A DNA stretch of 64,000 bases, from NCBI GenBank assembly GCA_023412665.1, contig JAEZCA010000021.1, forward strand, positions 1 through 64,000, given 5' to 3'. Below the pieces are notes generated by a model. The model was not told the DNA's origin, ran no database searches, and saw nothing but the letters and a program-made list of their open reading frames with translations. This stretch comes from Bacillota bacterium (GTDB lineage: Bacteria; Bacillota; Clostridia; Acetivibrionales; DTU013). This document shows, piece by piece, positions 16,679-24,689 of this stretch (positions within the stretch are counted from its first letter, which is position 1; every line of letters begins with the position of its first letter). Made by a program: the position numbers and the translations under genes.

Positions 16679-17170
16679 CTACATATATTTTTCCATTATA
16701 TAATTACTTCCATGCTTATCCATTGGATTTTCAATTTTGACAATCTTAAAACCACATTTCATTACATAAAAATAATGATTTCTAGCTGAAAATCCTGCTG
16801 TTTCAGTACGCCATACTTTAGTTTTCGGGAATTTTTCTTCTATCATTTTCCAAACTCTTTGACCTATTCCTGCATTTTGATAAGAAGTATCAACGAAAAT
16901 ATTCCCTAAGAAATTTTCATTACTTATATCATCAATCCACAACATTACAGCACCAATCGTTTTGTTATCTAATAGAATTTTATAAGATGTTACTTTTTCA
17001 TCAAATCCCCACTTTCTTATAAAATCTCCATTATCATATCCTTCCGGACCACCTTTTTCTTCCCCTAAATGTATTTGTGCATCTTTATCAAAGGCTCTTG
17101 TCATTATTGGTATTAACTCTTCAACATCTTTTTCTTCTAATAATTCAAGCTTGATATCATTGTTATTCAT
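16679..17170 (-). CDS. GNAT N-acetyltransferase, AT-rich
   Basis: This protein of about 163 residues has the GNAT acetyl-CoA loop YQNAGIGQRVWKMI and a C-terminal GFSARNHYFYVMKCGF segment. Its codons are markedly AT-rich compared with both neighbours, which suggests recent acquisition. The ATG at 17170 follows GAAAGGA by nine bases and is my preferred start. A longer frame begins at 17206, where ATGA overlaps the stop of the AraC gene, so coupling from that start is also possible. The substrate is unknown. Confidence 0.8.
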   Translation of the reverse strand: MNNNDIKLELLEEKDVEELIPIMTRAFDKDAQIHLGEEKGGPEGYDNGDFIRKWGFDEKVTSYKILLDNKTIGAVMLWIDDISNENFLGNIFVDTSYQNAGIGQRVWKMIEEKFPKTKVWRTETAGFSARNHYFYVMKCGFKIVKIENPMDKHGSNYIMEKYM

Positions 17171-17202
17171 AATAATCAATCCTTTCTTCATATTCATTAT
17201 CT

Positions 17203-18102
17203 TCATGTTTTCTCTGCTATAGGCATGTACAGGTCAATACCCCCGGTATGACAAAATTCATCATCAAAACCCAGGTGCTCCTCGAGCCACTGATGTCCTC
17301 CGTACACATATCTGCTGTCGGCCAGCCATTCATTGAAACGCTGCCATGCTTTCATTATTTCATTACCCAGATCTCCGCCCTTTTCGCGTTTCACACCAGT
17401 GACAGCATAGAATCCGCCTTCCAGCAGCTTTACCCCGACCTTGTCGTCCTTCACCTGCAGCATGTCACCTATAGTCACACATACCTCATATCCGTATACA
17501 TCTTCAGAGCCGACCGGATTAGGATTGTTATAGCCGAATATCCTGAAAGCCGGATACTCTTCCTGACAACCGTTATTCAGCAATCCTGCTCTCCTCATCC
17601 AGCCGCCAATGACAGAAAATGCATTTTCTTCAGGGTCCCTGCCGAAATAACAGTAATACGCAACTCTCACAGGCTCCAGCCTCTTAAGCACCTTTATTTC
17701 CGGGTACTTGTGCTGGATTTTATCATCCTGGATCTCAAAATACTTCTCCAATACATCTATCCTTTCAAAATGATACTTCCTGTCGGTTTTCCTGAAGTCA
17801 CTGGGCAAAAATCCGGTGGCTTTCCTGAATGCCCTTGAAAACGCGTCGCCGGACTCAAAGCCATACTTGACGGCAAGGTCGATAATACAAAAGCCGCTGC
17901 TGCGAAGCTCGGCAGCTGCAAGACTTAGTCTGCGGAGCCTGATATACTCCTTCACCGAATGGCCGGTGAGCGCGAAGAATATCCTGTAATAGCCAGGCAA
18001 TGACATGAATGCCTCCCTTGCGGCATCATTCAGGTCAATATCCTCTTCAAGCCTTCTTTCAATAAAATCAATGGATTTCTGTACCCTTTCATAGTAATTC
18101 AA
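17203..18102 (-). CDS. AraC-family regulator with GyrI-like ligand domain
   Basis: This 299-residue protein has an N-terminal AraC double helix-turn-helix (about residues 5-105, with VKEYIRLRRLSLAAAEL and KYGFESGDAFSRAFRK). It is followed by a GyrI/SOUL-like effector-binding domain (about 130-299) with EVCVTIGD and GGFYAVTG strands. Regulators of this layout often sense hydrophobic or cationic compounds. The start appears to be TTG at 18102, nine bases after GGGAG. It lies directly upstream of and overlaps the longer form of the GNAT gene. Confidence 0.88.
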   Translation of the reverse strand: MNYYERVQKSIDFIERRLEEDIDLNDAAREAFMSLPGYYRIFFALTGHSVKEYIRLRRLSLAAAELRSSGFCIIDLAVKYGFESGDAFSRAFRKATGFLPSDFRKTDRKYHFERIDVLEKYFEIQDDKIQHKYPEIKVLKRLEPVRVAYYCYFGRDPEENAFSVIGGWMRRAGLLNNGCQEEYPAFRIFGYNNPNPVGSEDVYGYEVCVTIGDMLQVKDDKVGVKLLEGGFYAVTGVKREKGGDLGNEIMKAWQRFNEWLADSRYVYGGHQWLEEHLGFDDEFCHTGGIDLYMPIAEKT

Positions 18103-18265
18103 ACAGGAGCACTCCCATCACCTTAAGATAAATAGATAATATCATACTCATGCCTCAGTCATCCGACTTTTTTTCTAAAATATCCGGCAGACGTTCCTAT
18201 CCGGAGTTGTCATTTTACCTCTCACATAATGTCGAAAAAGAAAGTATATTGATATCTATCGAAAA

Positions 18266-18294
18266 TTGACAATAAACCTGCGAAATTGTATAAT
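18266..18294 (+). promoter_or_regulatory. Consensus sigma-A promoter
   Basis: A perfect TTGACA (18266-18271), a 17-base spacer and a perfect TATAAT (18289-18294) precede the PilZ gene, giving a leader of about 60 bases. Both hexamers match the consensus exactly. Confidence 0.85.
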
Positions 18295-18361
18295 TTTATG
18301 TAAGAATTCGATATTCCCTAAGGCTTTCGGACAAAACAGACGCGGCATTAGGAGGTTAAAT

Positions 18362-18991
18362 ATGGGCCATCAGGATACCGGCTCCATAATGGCTCTTCGC
18401 CATTATTCACATTCCAAACCGATTACATGCTCGTTTGTCAGCGGAAATTTGGAGAACTTTTTTTCCGTCAGGATCAAGGGGCCTCTCGGTACCTATATAA
18501 GCATATTAAAGGGTGATCCCGTCACGTTTGGTACGATTGACGGAAATCAAACCAATGTATACGGCGGCTTCATATTGTCAAAAAACGATAACGACATAAC
18601 GATTTCTCCTGATATGACTTCGTTCCAGATGGAAAGGAGAAAAAACATCAGACATCCGGTATCACTGCTGGGGTCTGTCAGGCATATGTCGGGCAGGTCG
18701 AACAGCAACTCTCCTGCATGGATCAAGGATATAAGCTACGAGGGCATACGTATATGTACTGAGTGTGATTTTGAAGTAAATGATGAAGTAATTATCAACA
18801 TATTTGACCAGAACAGAGTCGTTGACCTGGAAGGAGCAATTGTCAGAAAGTCAATGCTGTTCGGAAGGAACGAATATGGCGTACTTATTTCATTCAGGTA
18901 TAAAAGCAGCGTGTTTTCTGTCAGGGATACCATCGATTCACTGGTGCTGCAGGAGAAAAAGCTCATCATAAGTCACCTGTCAGGGCTATAA
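18362..18991 (+). CDS. PilZ-domain protein
   Basis: This 209-residue protein has the c-di-GMP binding pattern of a PilZ domain: an Arg-rich motif RRKNIRH near residue 97, then D-x-S-x-x-G in KDISYEGI about 30 residues later. The N-terminal half (residues 15-90) resembles the YcgR-like flagellar-brake N-domain. It is therefore likely to be a c-di-GMP receptor affecting motility, surface or secretion functions. The start is the ATG behind AGGAGG; an upstream in-frame ATG lies inside the promoter. No cyclase or phosphodiesterase gene is adjacent. Confidence 0.88.
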   Translation: MGHQDTGSIMALRHYSHSKPITCSFVSGNLENFFSVRIKGPLGTYISILKGDPVTFGTIDGNQTNVYGGFILSKNDNDITISPDMTSFQMERRKNIRHPVSLLGSVRHMSGRSNSNSPAWIKDISYEGIRICTECDFEVNDEVIINIFDQNRVVDLEGAIVRKSMLFGRNEYGVLISFRYKSSVFSVRDTIDSLVLQEKKLIISHLSGL

Positions 18992-19032
18992 CGAGGCGGC
19001 AGATATGCTGTGGGAAAGCCTGCCTTATGCTG

Positions 19033-20100
19033 TCATTCAACTATATCGATGCTGAGCAGGCCTGACTTCATGGCTATCTTTCTCAGCAGTCCATTATACA
19101 TCGCAGGAGATTTCAGATTTTTCAAAAGTATATTCCTTTTTACCGAAGCAATATTATCGCAATACCTGGGCAAATAATCGTCTATACCTGCTTCAAGCGC
19201 TCTTGCAAGCGCAAGCGCGCTTTTGAACGCATAGCTCATCCCCTCTGCAGAACTGGGGCTGATAAATCCGGCTGCTTCGCCTACAAGCGCTGTCCTCCCC
19301 CTTGCAATGCTTATCTGGCTGTTTCTGACAGGTCTGTACAGATATGCGCCGTTTTTTCTGATGCTGTTTTCAAAATGAAACCCATATCTCTCCAGTTTTT
19401 TCTTCAGCAGCTCAAACCTCTCCTGCACATCCTTGCCCGGCACTAGTGCAGAACCCAGTATTATCTGATCCTCCTTCGGAATCGTCCATGAGTAGAAATC
19501 AGTTATATCCTCATCAAAAATTGCGCCATAGTAATTCTTTGCGTCATTTGTCCTGAACCATTCCTGAATCGATACATACAACCTGGGAGTATCCATCCCT
19601 GCAAAGCACTGCCTCCTGACACCGGAAAATGCCCCATCGGCTCCGACAAGCAGTCTGGCTGTTTCTTCGCATTCCCTGCCGTTATGGTGAAATTTTACTG
19701 ATATATGCCCATCCTTCTCTTCAAATGATTTAAATATGCCGCCGTTGATTATATCTACACATGGTGGTATGATCGCTTCGAGCCACCTGTCGAATTCATT
19801 CCTGTCGATATTTATGTAATGGCGCTGGTAATAACGTTCGACACCGCTTTTGATATCAATAGTCCGAACGGCAAACAGCTGGGGACTGACAAGAACGGAT
19901 TTCGGTATCCCCAGACCGAAGCCTGCAAGCATTCTCTGGGCATCGGGATCCAGAAGACCTCCGCAGGATTTCTGCCCGGAAAACTCCATATCATCTGCAA
20001 ATGTCCTTTTTTCCAGCACCAGCACCTTGTATCTCTTTCCGGTCAGTCTGGCCAGTGTCGCACCTGCAGGCCCTCCGCCTGCAATGATTATATCGTACAT
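19033..20100 (-). CDS. FAD-dependent oxidoreductase, geranylgeranyl reductase family
   Basis: This roughly 355-residue protein begins with the Rossmann motif IIAGGGPAGATLARL. It has the mid-protein LLVGADGAFSGVRR motif and a late ALVGEAAGFISPSSAEG motif that binds the FAD phosphates, the pattern of the geranylgeranyl-reductase/p-hydroxybenzoate-hydroxylase superfamily. A CGGLLDPDAQR segment is typical of the reductase branch. It may reduce polyprenyl chains or a similar lipid; the substrate is inferred only. The start used is the ATG directly behind GAGGTGAGT. Confidence 0.82.
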   Translation of the reverse strand: MYDIIIAGGGPAGATLARLTGKRYKVLVLEKRTFADDMEFSGQKSCGGLLDPDAQRMLAGFGLGIPKSVLVSPQLFAVRTIDIKSGVERYYQRHYINIDRNEFDRWLEAIIPPCVDIINGGIFKSFEEKDGHISVKFHHNGRECEETARLLVGADGAFSGVRRQCFAGMDTPRLYVSIQEWFRTNDAKNYYGAIFDEDITDFYSWTIPKEDQIILGSALVPGKDVQERFELLKKKLERYGFHFENSIRKNGAYLYRPVRNSQISIARGRTALVGEAAGFISPSSAEGMSYAFKSALALARALEAGIDDYLPRYCDNIASVKRNILLKNLKSPAMYNGLLRKIAMKSGLLSIDIVE

Positions 20101-20236
20101 ACTCACCTCATATGGATCAAAAGTCGTTTTAACAGCTTTTTCAATTTCCAATGGGGGCAAGCCCCCATACCCCCTCGCTACGAGCGAAATGAATTCGCCC
20201 TGCGCTACACTCCGTGCGCCACGCCTAAACGTGGCG

Positions 20237-20285
20237 TTTGAACAACGTCAGTGGGAGATTGTACTCGCCACTGACATCGTTCAAA
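20237..20285. repeat. Palindromic element with GGGAGAT core
   Basis: TTTGAAC-AACGTCAGTGG pairs with CCACTGAC-TCGTTCAAA across GAGATTGTACTCG. The core GGGAGAT..TACTC matches the GGGAGATATACTC (32.5 kb) and GGGAGATATTCTC (42.0 kb) stretches of the dispersed element, so this looks like a related half-element. The palindrome spans the stop codon of the Sir2 gene. A second hairpin, CGCCACG/CGTGGCG, precedes it at about 20217-20236. Confidence 0.6.
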
Positions 20286-20994
20286 TACCGGCGAAAACCT
20301 CTCCAAGCCCGCATTGCAGCAAAAGGTCCGCGTATTTGTCGTATGGTGTCGGCGATTTATTCACAAGGACAAGCCTGTTTCCCTTATAATAGCTTACCAG
20401 CCCGGCCGCCGGATAGACTGACAATGACGTCCCGCCGACTATCATCATGTCAGCCTGCCCGATCAAACTGACAGCATCGTTTATCACATCCTGATCCAGT
20501 CCTTCTTCATAGAGCACCACATCCGGTTTTACAATACCGCCGCAATCACAGACCGGAACACCGGATGTATCCACCACCTTATCGATCCCGTATGCCCTGC
20601 CGCAGCTCATACAGTAGTTCCTGTGTACAGATCCGTGCAGCTCCAGCACTTTTTTACTGCCGGCTGCCTGGTGCAGTCCGTCAATGTTCTGTGTCACTAC
20701 AGCGCTTACCCTTCCCTCAGCTTCCAGCTGTGCCAGCTTTATGTGAGTTGTATTGGGCTTTGCATTAGGAAATATCATTTTATCCCTGTAAAATTGATAA
20801 AACTCCGCCTGCTTCTGCATGAAAAAGGAATGACTCAGTATAGTTTCAGGAGGATACCTGTATTCCTGGCTGTACAAGCCGTCAACACTTCTGAAATCAG
20901 GTATGCCGCTTTCGGTTGAAACACCGGCGCCTCCGAAAAATACAATATGATGGCATTGCTCTATCCACTGTCTGAATTTGATTATACCATCCAC
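20281..20994 (-). CDS. cobB: Sir2-type NAD-dependent protein deacylase
   Basis: This protein of about 237 residues is a sirtuin. The NAD-binding motif is GGAGVSTESGIPDFRS. The catalytic region TQNIDGLHQAAG is followed by LELHGSVHR with the catalytic His. Zinc cysteines are CMSCG and CDCGG, and VGTSLSVYPAAGL closes the pocket. It removes acyl groups from lysines using NAD. I prefer the GTG start at 20994, eight bases behind GAGGTGAG; the open frame extends to an ATG at 21024 with a poor ribosome site. Confidence 0.92.
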   Translation of the reverse strand: MDGIIKFRQWIEQCHHIVFFGGAGVSTESGIPDFRSVDGLYSQEYRYPPETILSHSFFMQKQAEFYQFYRDKMIFPNAKPNTTHIKLAQLEAEGRVSAVVTQNIDGLHQAAGSKKVLELHGSVHRNYCMSCGRAYGIDKVVDTSGVPVCDCGGIVKPDVVLYEEGLDQDVINDAVSLIGQADMMIVGGTSLSVYPAAGLVSYYKGNRLVLVNKSPTPYDKYADLLLQCGLGEVFAGI

Positions 20995-21061
20995 TATTCT
21001 CACCTCAATGAAGTCATCTATCAAAGCTCAGTAATGGTTCCGGTAATGAACCATATTTCTA

Positions 21062-21112
21062 TTATAACGCATCGTTAAAAGAAAAATTTTCGATTGTAGA
21101 AAATTTTTCTAT
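21062..21112. repeat. Dispersed element, left-half fragment
   Basis: ATAACGCATCGTTAAAAG, GAAAAATTTTCGATTGTAG and AAAATTTTTCT match the left portion of the dispersed element at 1.46 and 41.94 kb. The hairpin core and the right terminus are missing. Confidence 0.65.
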
Positions 21113-21234
21113 CTTTATACAAATAAAACACACGATAATAATAAATTATGTTTTATTTTGCATTATTAGGGAAAATATTACCTGTTTATGATTCTACATA
21201 AAAATAATGTAATGTAAACGTAACCTGAGAATGA

Positions 21235-21264
21235 TTGATAATATAGTAAAAATATTGATATAAT
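21235..21264 (+). promoter_or_regulatory. Promoter for histidine kinase gene
   Basis: TTGATA (21235-21240), 18 bases and TATAAT (21259-21264) lie about 45 bases upstream of the kinase start. Confidence 0.6.
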
Positions 21265-21308
21265 GTATTATGTTTATATATGTAAATGTTTGTCAACAGG
21301 GGTGAAAT

Positions 21309-23129
21309 ATGCCGGTACTAACCATAAGAAAAAAGATGGTCCTGTTGGTGCTGATCGTACTGATACCGATTTTTCTCCTGGAAATTGACCGGATCAACGA
21401 CGATTTCACAAACAGAGTGAACATGGAGTTAAAAGCGGGTGAAGACCTGGCAAACTCTGTTACCTCCTCCTTTTCCAATTATATAGAAGAGTTGTGGTTA
21501 AGCGAAGCAGCGATAGGCAGCCTGTTCGTGTCTAACGGCATGACTGCTGAGGATATACAGAAATTCCTCCTTGAAATAAAAACAGAAGATGCTCTTCTCT
21601 CGGAACTTTCATGGATAAGCGCCGACGGCACGGTCATAGCCAGCCAGAACCCTGAATTGGCAGGATCTTCAGTGTATGACAATGAATATTTCACAAGGAT
21701 AGCCGCCGGTGAAAGCAAAATCCTTGCCGAGCTTAAATATTCTGAAGAAAAAGCCGAGCATTACACATACGTCGCAAGAGGAATAGTAACAGATGACGGA
21801 CTGCAGGGTATTCTGGCAGGGCGTATCTATCCGGATATGTTTGCTGAAAGGCTGAACATGTCAGATAGCTCCTACAGCAGAGATTTCGGTTTCATTGACA
21901 GAAAAGGAAGTACACTTTCAATACGCCCTGTGAAAAACGGAACCGCCGATCACAAAATGGCAACAGTGATAGATGATAGCATTCCGGGCACTTCATCAAA
22001 TAAAAACATTGAATACCCTATCGGGTTAAGCGGCTGGAAATGCTTTGTATCGGTAGACTACGACTTGATGATGAAAAATCACAATAGCCACCTTACAAGC
22101 AATATAACAATATTGCTCCTTGTTTTGGTTATTTCGATCCTTGCTGCGCTGATTCTGGCAAAAAAAATACTGGACCCCCTCACAAATATAAAACAAACCA
22201 TATCAGCCGTGAAAAAAGGAGATTATAAGGTACGATCCAATATTTACGGCAATGATGAGGTTGCTGCAACGGCACAGGATATTGATGTAATGGTCGACAT
22301 CATATTGAAAAACGACTTGATAAAATCACAGGCCTTTACTGACCTGTCACATGAGCTGAAGGCTCCTCTGAACGTTATATTTGCATCCTCGCAGCTGATT
22401 GAATCAATTGCTCCTGAAGCCTGCACATGTGAAAATCATAGCAAGGTACTCAAATATTGCCGATCTATCAAGCACAATTGCTACAAGCTGATAAAAATCA
22501 TCAGCAACCTTCTGGATGTATCAAAATACGAAAGCGGCCATCTGTCTGCCAGAATGGAATATCATAATATTATAGGCATTATAGAGGATACAACCATGTC
22601 GGTTATAGCCTATGCAGAAAGCAAGGGCGTCAGCATTATTTTCGACACTGATACGGAAGAGAAATACACAGCGTGCGATCAAAGCATGATAGAGCGCATC
22701 ATGCTCAATCTTTTGTCCAACGCTCTAAAGTTTACAGACAAAGGTGGTAGTGTTTTTGTTAATATCACCAGTACGGTAGACAGGATTATTGTCAGGGTCG
22801 ATGATACAGGCATAGGCATCCCAAAGGATAAGGTCAAGAATATATTCGACCGGTTCAAACAGGCGGATTCATCCTTAAGCCGGAACCACTATGGAAGCGG
22901 TCTTGGTCTTTCTCTCGTCAAGACACTTGTCGAAGCACATAAGGGTACAATATATGTCACAAGTGAAGAGGGAAAAGGAACAAGCTTTATCCTCCATCTT
23001 CCTGTCAGAAAGCTGTCAGAAAATGAGCTTGCTGTCTTGAACGAAAACAATTCTGTCAAGGATAACCAAAGCTTAACCGGAAGAGTGAGCATAGAACTAT
23101 CGGACATAGATGATTCAACAATGTGGTAG
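21309..23129 (+). CDS. Membrane sensor histidine kinase (orphan)
   Basis: This 606-residue protein has a membrane segment at residues 10-25, an extracellular sensor of Cache type (about 26-260), a second membrane segment near 262-284, a HAMP linker and a HisKA domain with the phospho-acceptor His in FTDLSHELKAP near residue 347. The ATPase domain has an N-box NLLSNALKF near 467, VDDTGIGIPKD and GSGLGLSLVKTL. No response-regulator gene lies next to it, so its partner is elsewhere. The sensor seems built for a small extracellular ligand. A sigma-A promoter lies just upstream. Confidence 0.9.
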   Translation: MPVLTIRKKMVLLVLIVLIPIFLLEIDRINDDFTNRVNMELKAGEDLANSVTSSFSNYIEELWLSEAAIGSLFVSNGMTAEDIQKFLLEIKTEDALLSELSWISADGTVIASQNPELAGSSVYDNEYFTRIAAGESKILAELKYSEEKAEHYTYVARGIVTDDGLQGILAGRIYPDMFAERLNMSDSSYSRDFGFIDRKGSTLSIRPVKNGTADHKMATVIDDSIPGTSSNKNIEYPIGLSGWKCFVSVDYDLMMKNHNSHLTSNITILLLVLVISILAALILAKKILDPLTNIKQTISAVKKGDYKVRSNIYGNDEVAATAQDIDVMVDIILKNDLIKSQAFTDLSHELKAPLNVIFASSQLIESIAPEACTCENHSKVLKYCRSIKHNCYKLIKIISNLLDVSKYESGHLSARMEYHNIIGIIEDTTMSVIAYAESKGVSIIFDTDTEEKYTACDQSMIERIMLNLLSNALKFTDKGGSVFVNITSTVDRIIVRVDDTGIGIPKDKVKNIFDRFKQADSSLSRNHYGSGLGLSLVKTLVEAHKGTIYVTSEEGKGTSFILHLPVRKLSENELAVLNENNSVKDNQSLTGRVSIELSDIDDSTMW

Positions 23130-23214
23130 ACTTATCAAGCATGCCCTTCCTGCGCCGTTAGAGCTTCAGCAAATCATTTCCGCCGCTTCGCGTGACGCAC
23201 CCCCGCCATTTCGC

Positions 23215-24549
23215 TTAAATCACAAATATATTGGCAAAGGAGAAGTAGATCGTAAGTGTCACAGCATCAACTATGGTCGTGATCAGAGGGCTTGCCATGA
23301 TCGCCGGATCCAGCCTGAGCTTCTTTGCAAACAGCGGAAGCATGCCTCCGATCACCTTTGCTACGATAACGGTGAACAGAAGCGTTGCAGAAACAGTGAC
23401 TGATATGGCAAATGAATATTGCTCCAAATAATAGACCCTCAAAAAGTTGATAATGGAAAGAGCTGTCCCAACCATCACACTTATCCTTAGTTCCTTCCAT
23501 ACCACCACGATAGTGTCCCTGAAATTGACCTCTCCCAGTACTATACTTCTGATAACGAGAGTTGATGCCTGCGAGCCTGCATTGCCCCCGGTATTCATAA
23601 GCATCGGTATGAAGGCGGTCAGCGCCACGACTGTCTGCAGAGTATCCTCAAAGCTCTTTATGATGTATCCTGTAAAGGTCGCGGAGATCATCAGTACCAG
23701 CAGCCAGAGAATCCTTTGCTTTGCAAGCTTGAAAATACCGGCTCCGATATACCCCTCGTCAGTGGGCTGGACAGCCGCCATCCTGTAAAAGTCCTCTGTC
23801 GTTTCTTCTTCTATGACATCTATGATATCGTCAATGGTTATGATGCCTACAAGCCTGTGTTCATTATCAACAACAGGGACAGCAAGCAGATCATATTTTT
23901 TAAACATGTCGGCTATAAACTCCTGGTCGTCATGTGTATTTACAAATATCGGGTCATAGTGCATAATATCCTCAACTTTTTTATCAACGGGGGAAAGCAC
24001 AAGATCCTTCAGAGATAAAAAGCCCTCCAGATGTCTTTGAGCATCCATCACATAGCAGGTATATATGGTTTCCTTGTCGGGAGCTGTTTTTCTGATCCTT
24101 TCGATTGCTTCCCCGACCAGCCATTCCTTTTTAAGGTCGACAAATTCTATGGTCATCAAGCTTCCGGCAGAATAGTCAGGGTACATCAGAAACTGGTTTA
24201 TCATTTTGCGCTCCACGTCACTTGTGTTCTTAAGTATCTTTTTTACGACATTTGCAGGCATTTCCTCAAGCAGGTCAACTTTATCGTCAAAATAGAGATC
24301 GTCCAGTATGTTGGAGAGCTCTCTTTCATTTACCAGCTCCACTATGTCTGCCTGTCTGTCCTTCGAAAGGTATGAAAAGACATCTGCCGCGATCTCCTTA
24401 GGCAGGAGTCTGAATACAAGCAGCGTCTGCTTTTCGTCTAGGCTGTCCAGTACCTCCGCTACATCTACCGCACGCGCGCTTTTTAGTTCGCCCTTCAGCA
24501 TGGTATAATTCTTATCGACGATCAATTGCTCAATGAGTTTAAAATCCAT
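23215..24549 (-). CDS. mgtE: MgtE magnesium transporter
   Basis: This protein of about 444 residues has the MgtE layout: a cytoplasmic N-domain of helical repeats (residues 1-125, AEVLDSLDEKQTLLVFRLL), two CBS domains (about 130-255), a plug helix and five membrane segments (about 280-444), including the conserved MLMNTGGNAGSQAST pore segment. It imports Mg2+ with the CBS domains acting as the sensor gate. I use the start two codons inside the open frame (24549), eight bases behind AGGAGG. No M-box riboswitch is seen upstream; only a palindrome lies there. Confidence 0.93.
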   Translation of the reverse strand: MDFKLIEQLIVDKNYTMLKGELKSARAVDVAEVLDSLDEKQTLLVFRLLPKEIAADVFSYLSKDRQADIVELVNERELSNILDDLYFDDKVDLLEEMPANVVKKILKNTSDVERKMINQFLMYPDYSAGSLMTIEFVDLKKEWLVGEAIERIRKTAPDKETIYTCYVMDAQRHLEGFLSLKDLVLSPVDKKVEDIMHYDPIFVNTHDDQEFIADMFKKYDLLAVPVVDNEHRLVGIITIDDIIDVIEEETTEDFYRMAAVQPTDEGYIGAGIFKLAKQRILWLLVLMISATFTGYIIKSFEDTLQTVVALTAFIPMLMNTGGNAGSQASTLVIRSIVLGEVNFRDTIVVVWKELRISVMVGTALSIINFLRVYYLEQYSFAISVTVSATLLFTVIVAKVIGGMLPLFAKKLRLDPAIMASPLITTIVDAVTLTIYFSFANIFVI

Positions 24550-24607
24550 TGCCATGACCTCCTGTGCATATTAGTTGCCAAGCGCATACATGAATATACA
24601 ATCAAAG

Positions 24608-24666
24608 AGAAGCAAGGGGACGGTTCATCTGCTTCCAGGAAGCAGATGAACCGTCCCCTTGCTTCT
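24608..24666. repeat. REP-like perfect palindrome
   Basis: AGAAGCAAGGGGACGGTTCA with TCTGCTTCC, followed immediately by its reverse complement, makes a 59-base near-perfect hairpin between the mgtE start and the end of the beta-propeller gene. The GGGGACGGTTC core is one I recall as a widespread palindromic repeat in Firmicutes. It may also terminate the propeller transcript. Confidence 0.75.
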
Positions 24667-24689
24667 GTCTTGCTTCTGTCTTGCTAATT

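Noticed and set aside
24556..24689. M-box riboswitch for mgtE
   Set aside because: The 134-base gap holds only a palindrome; there is no room for, or sign of, the M-box core.
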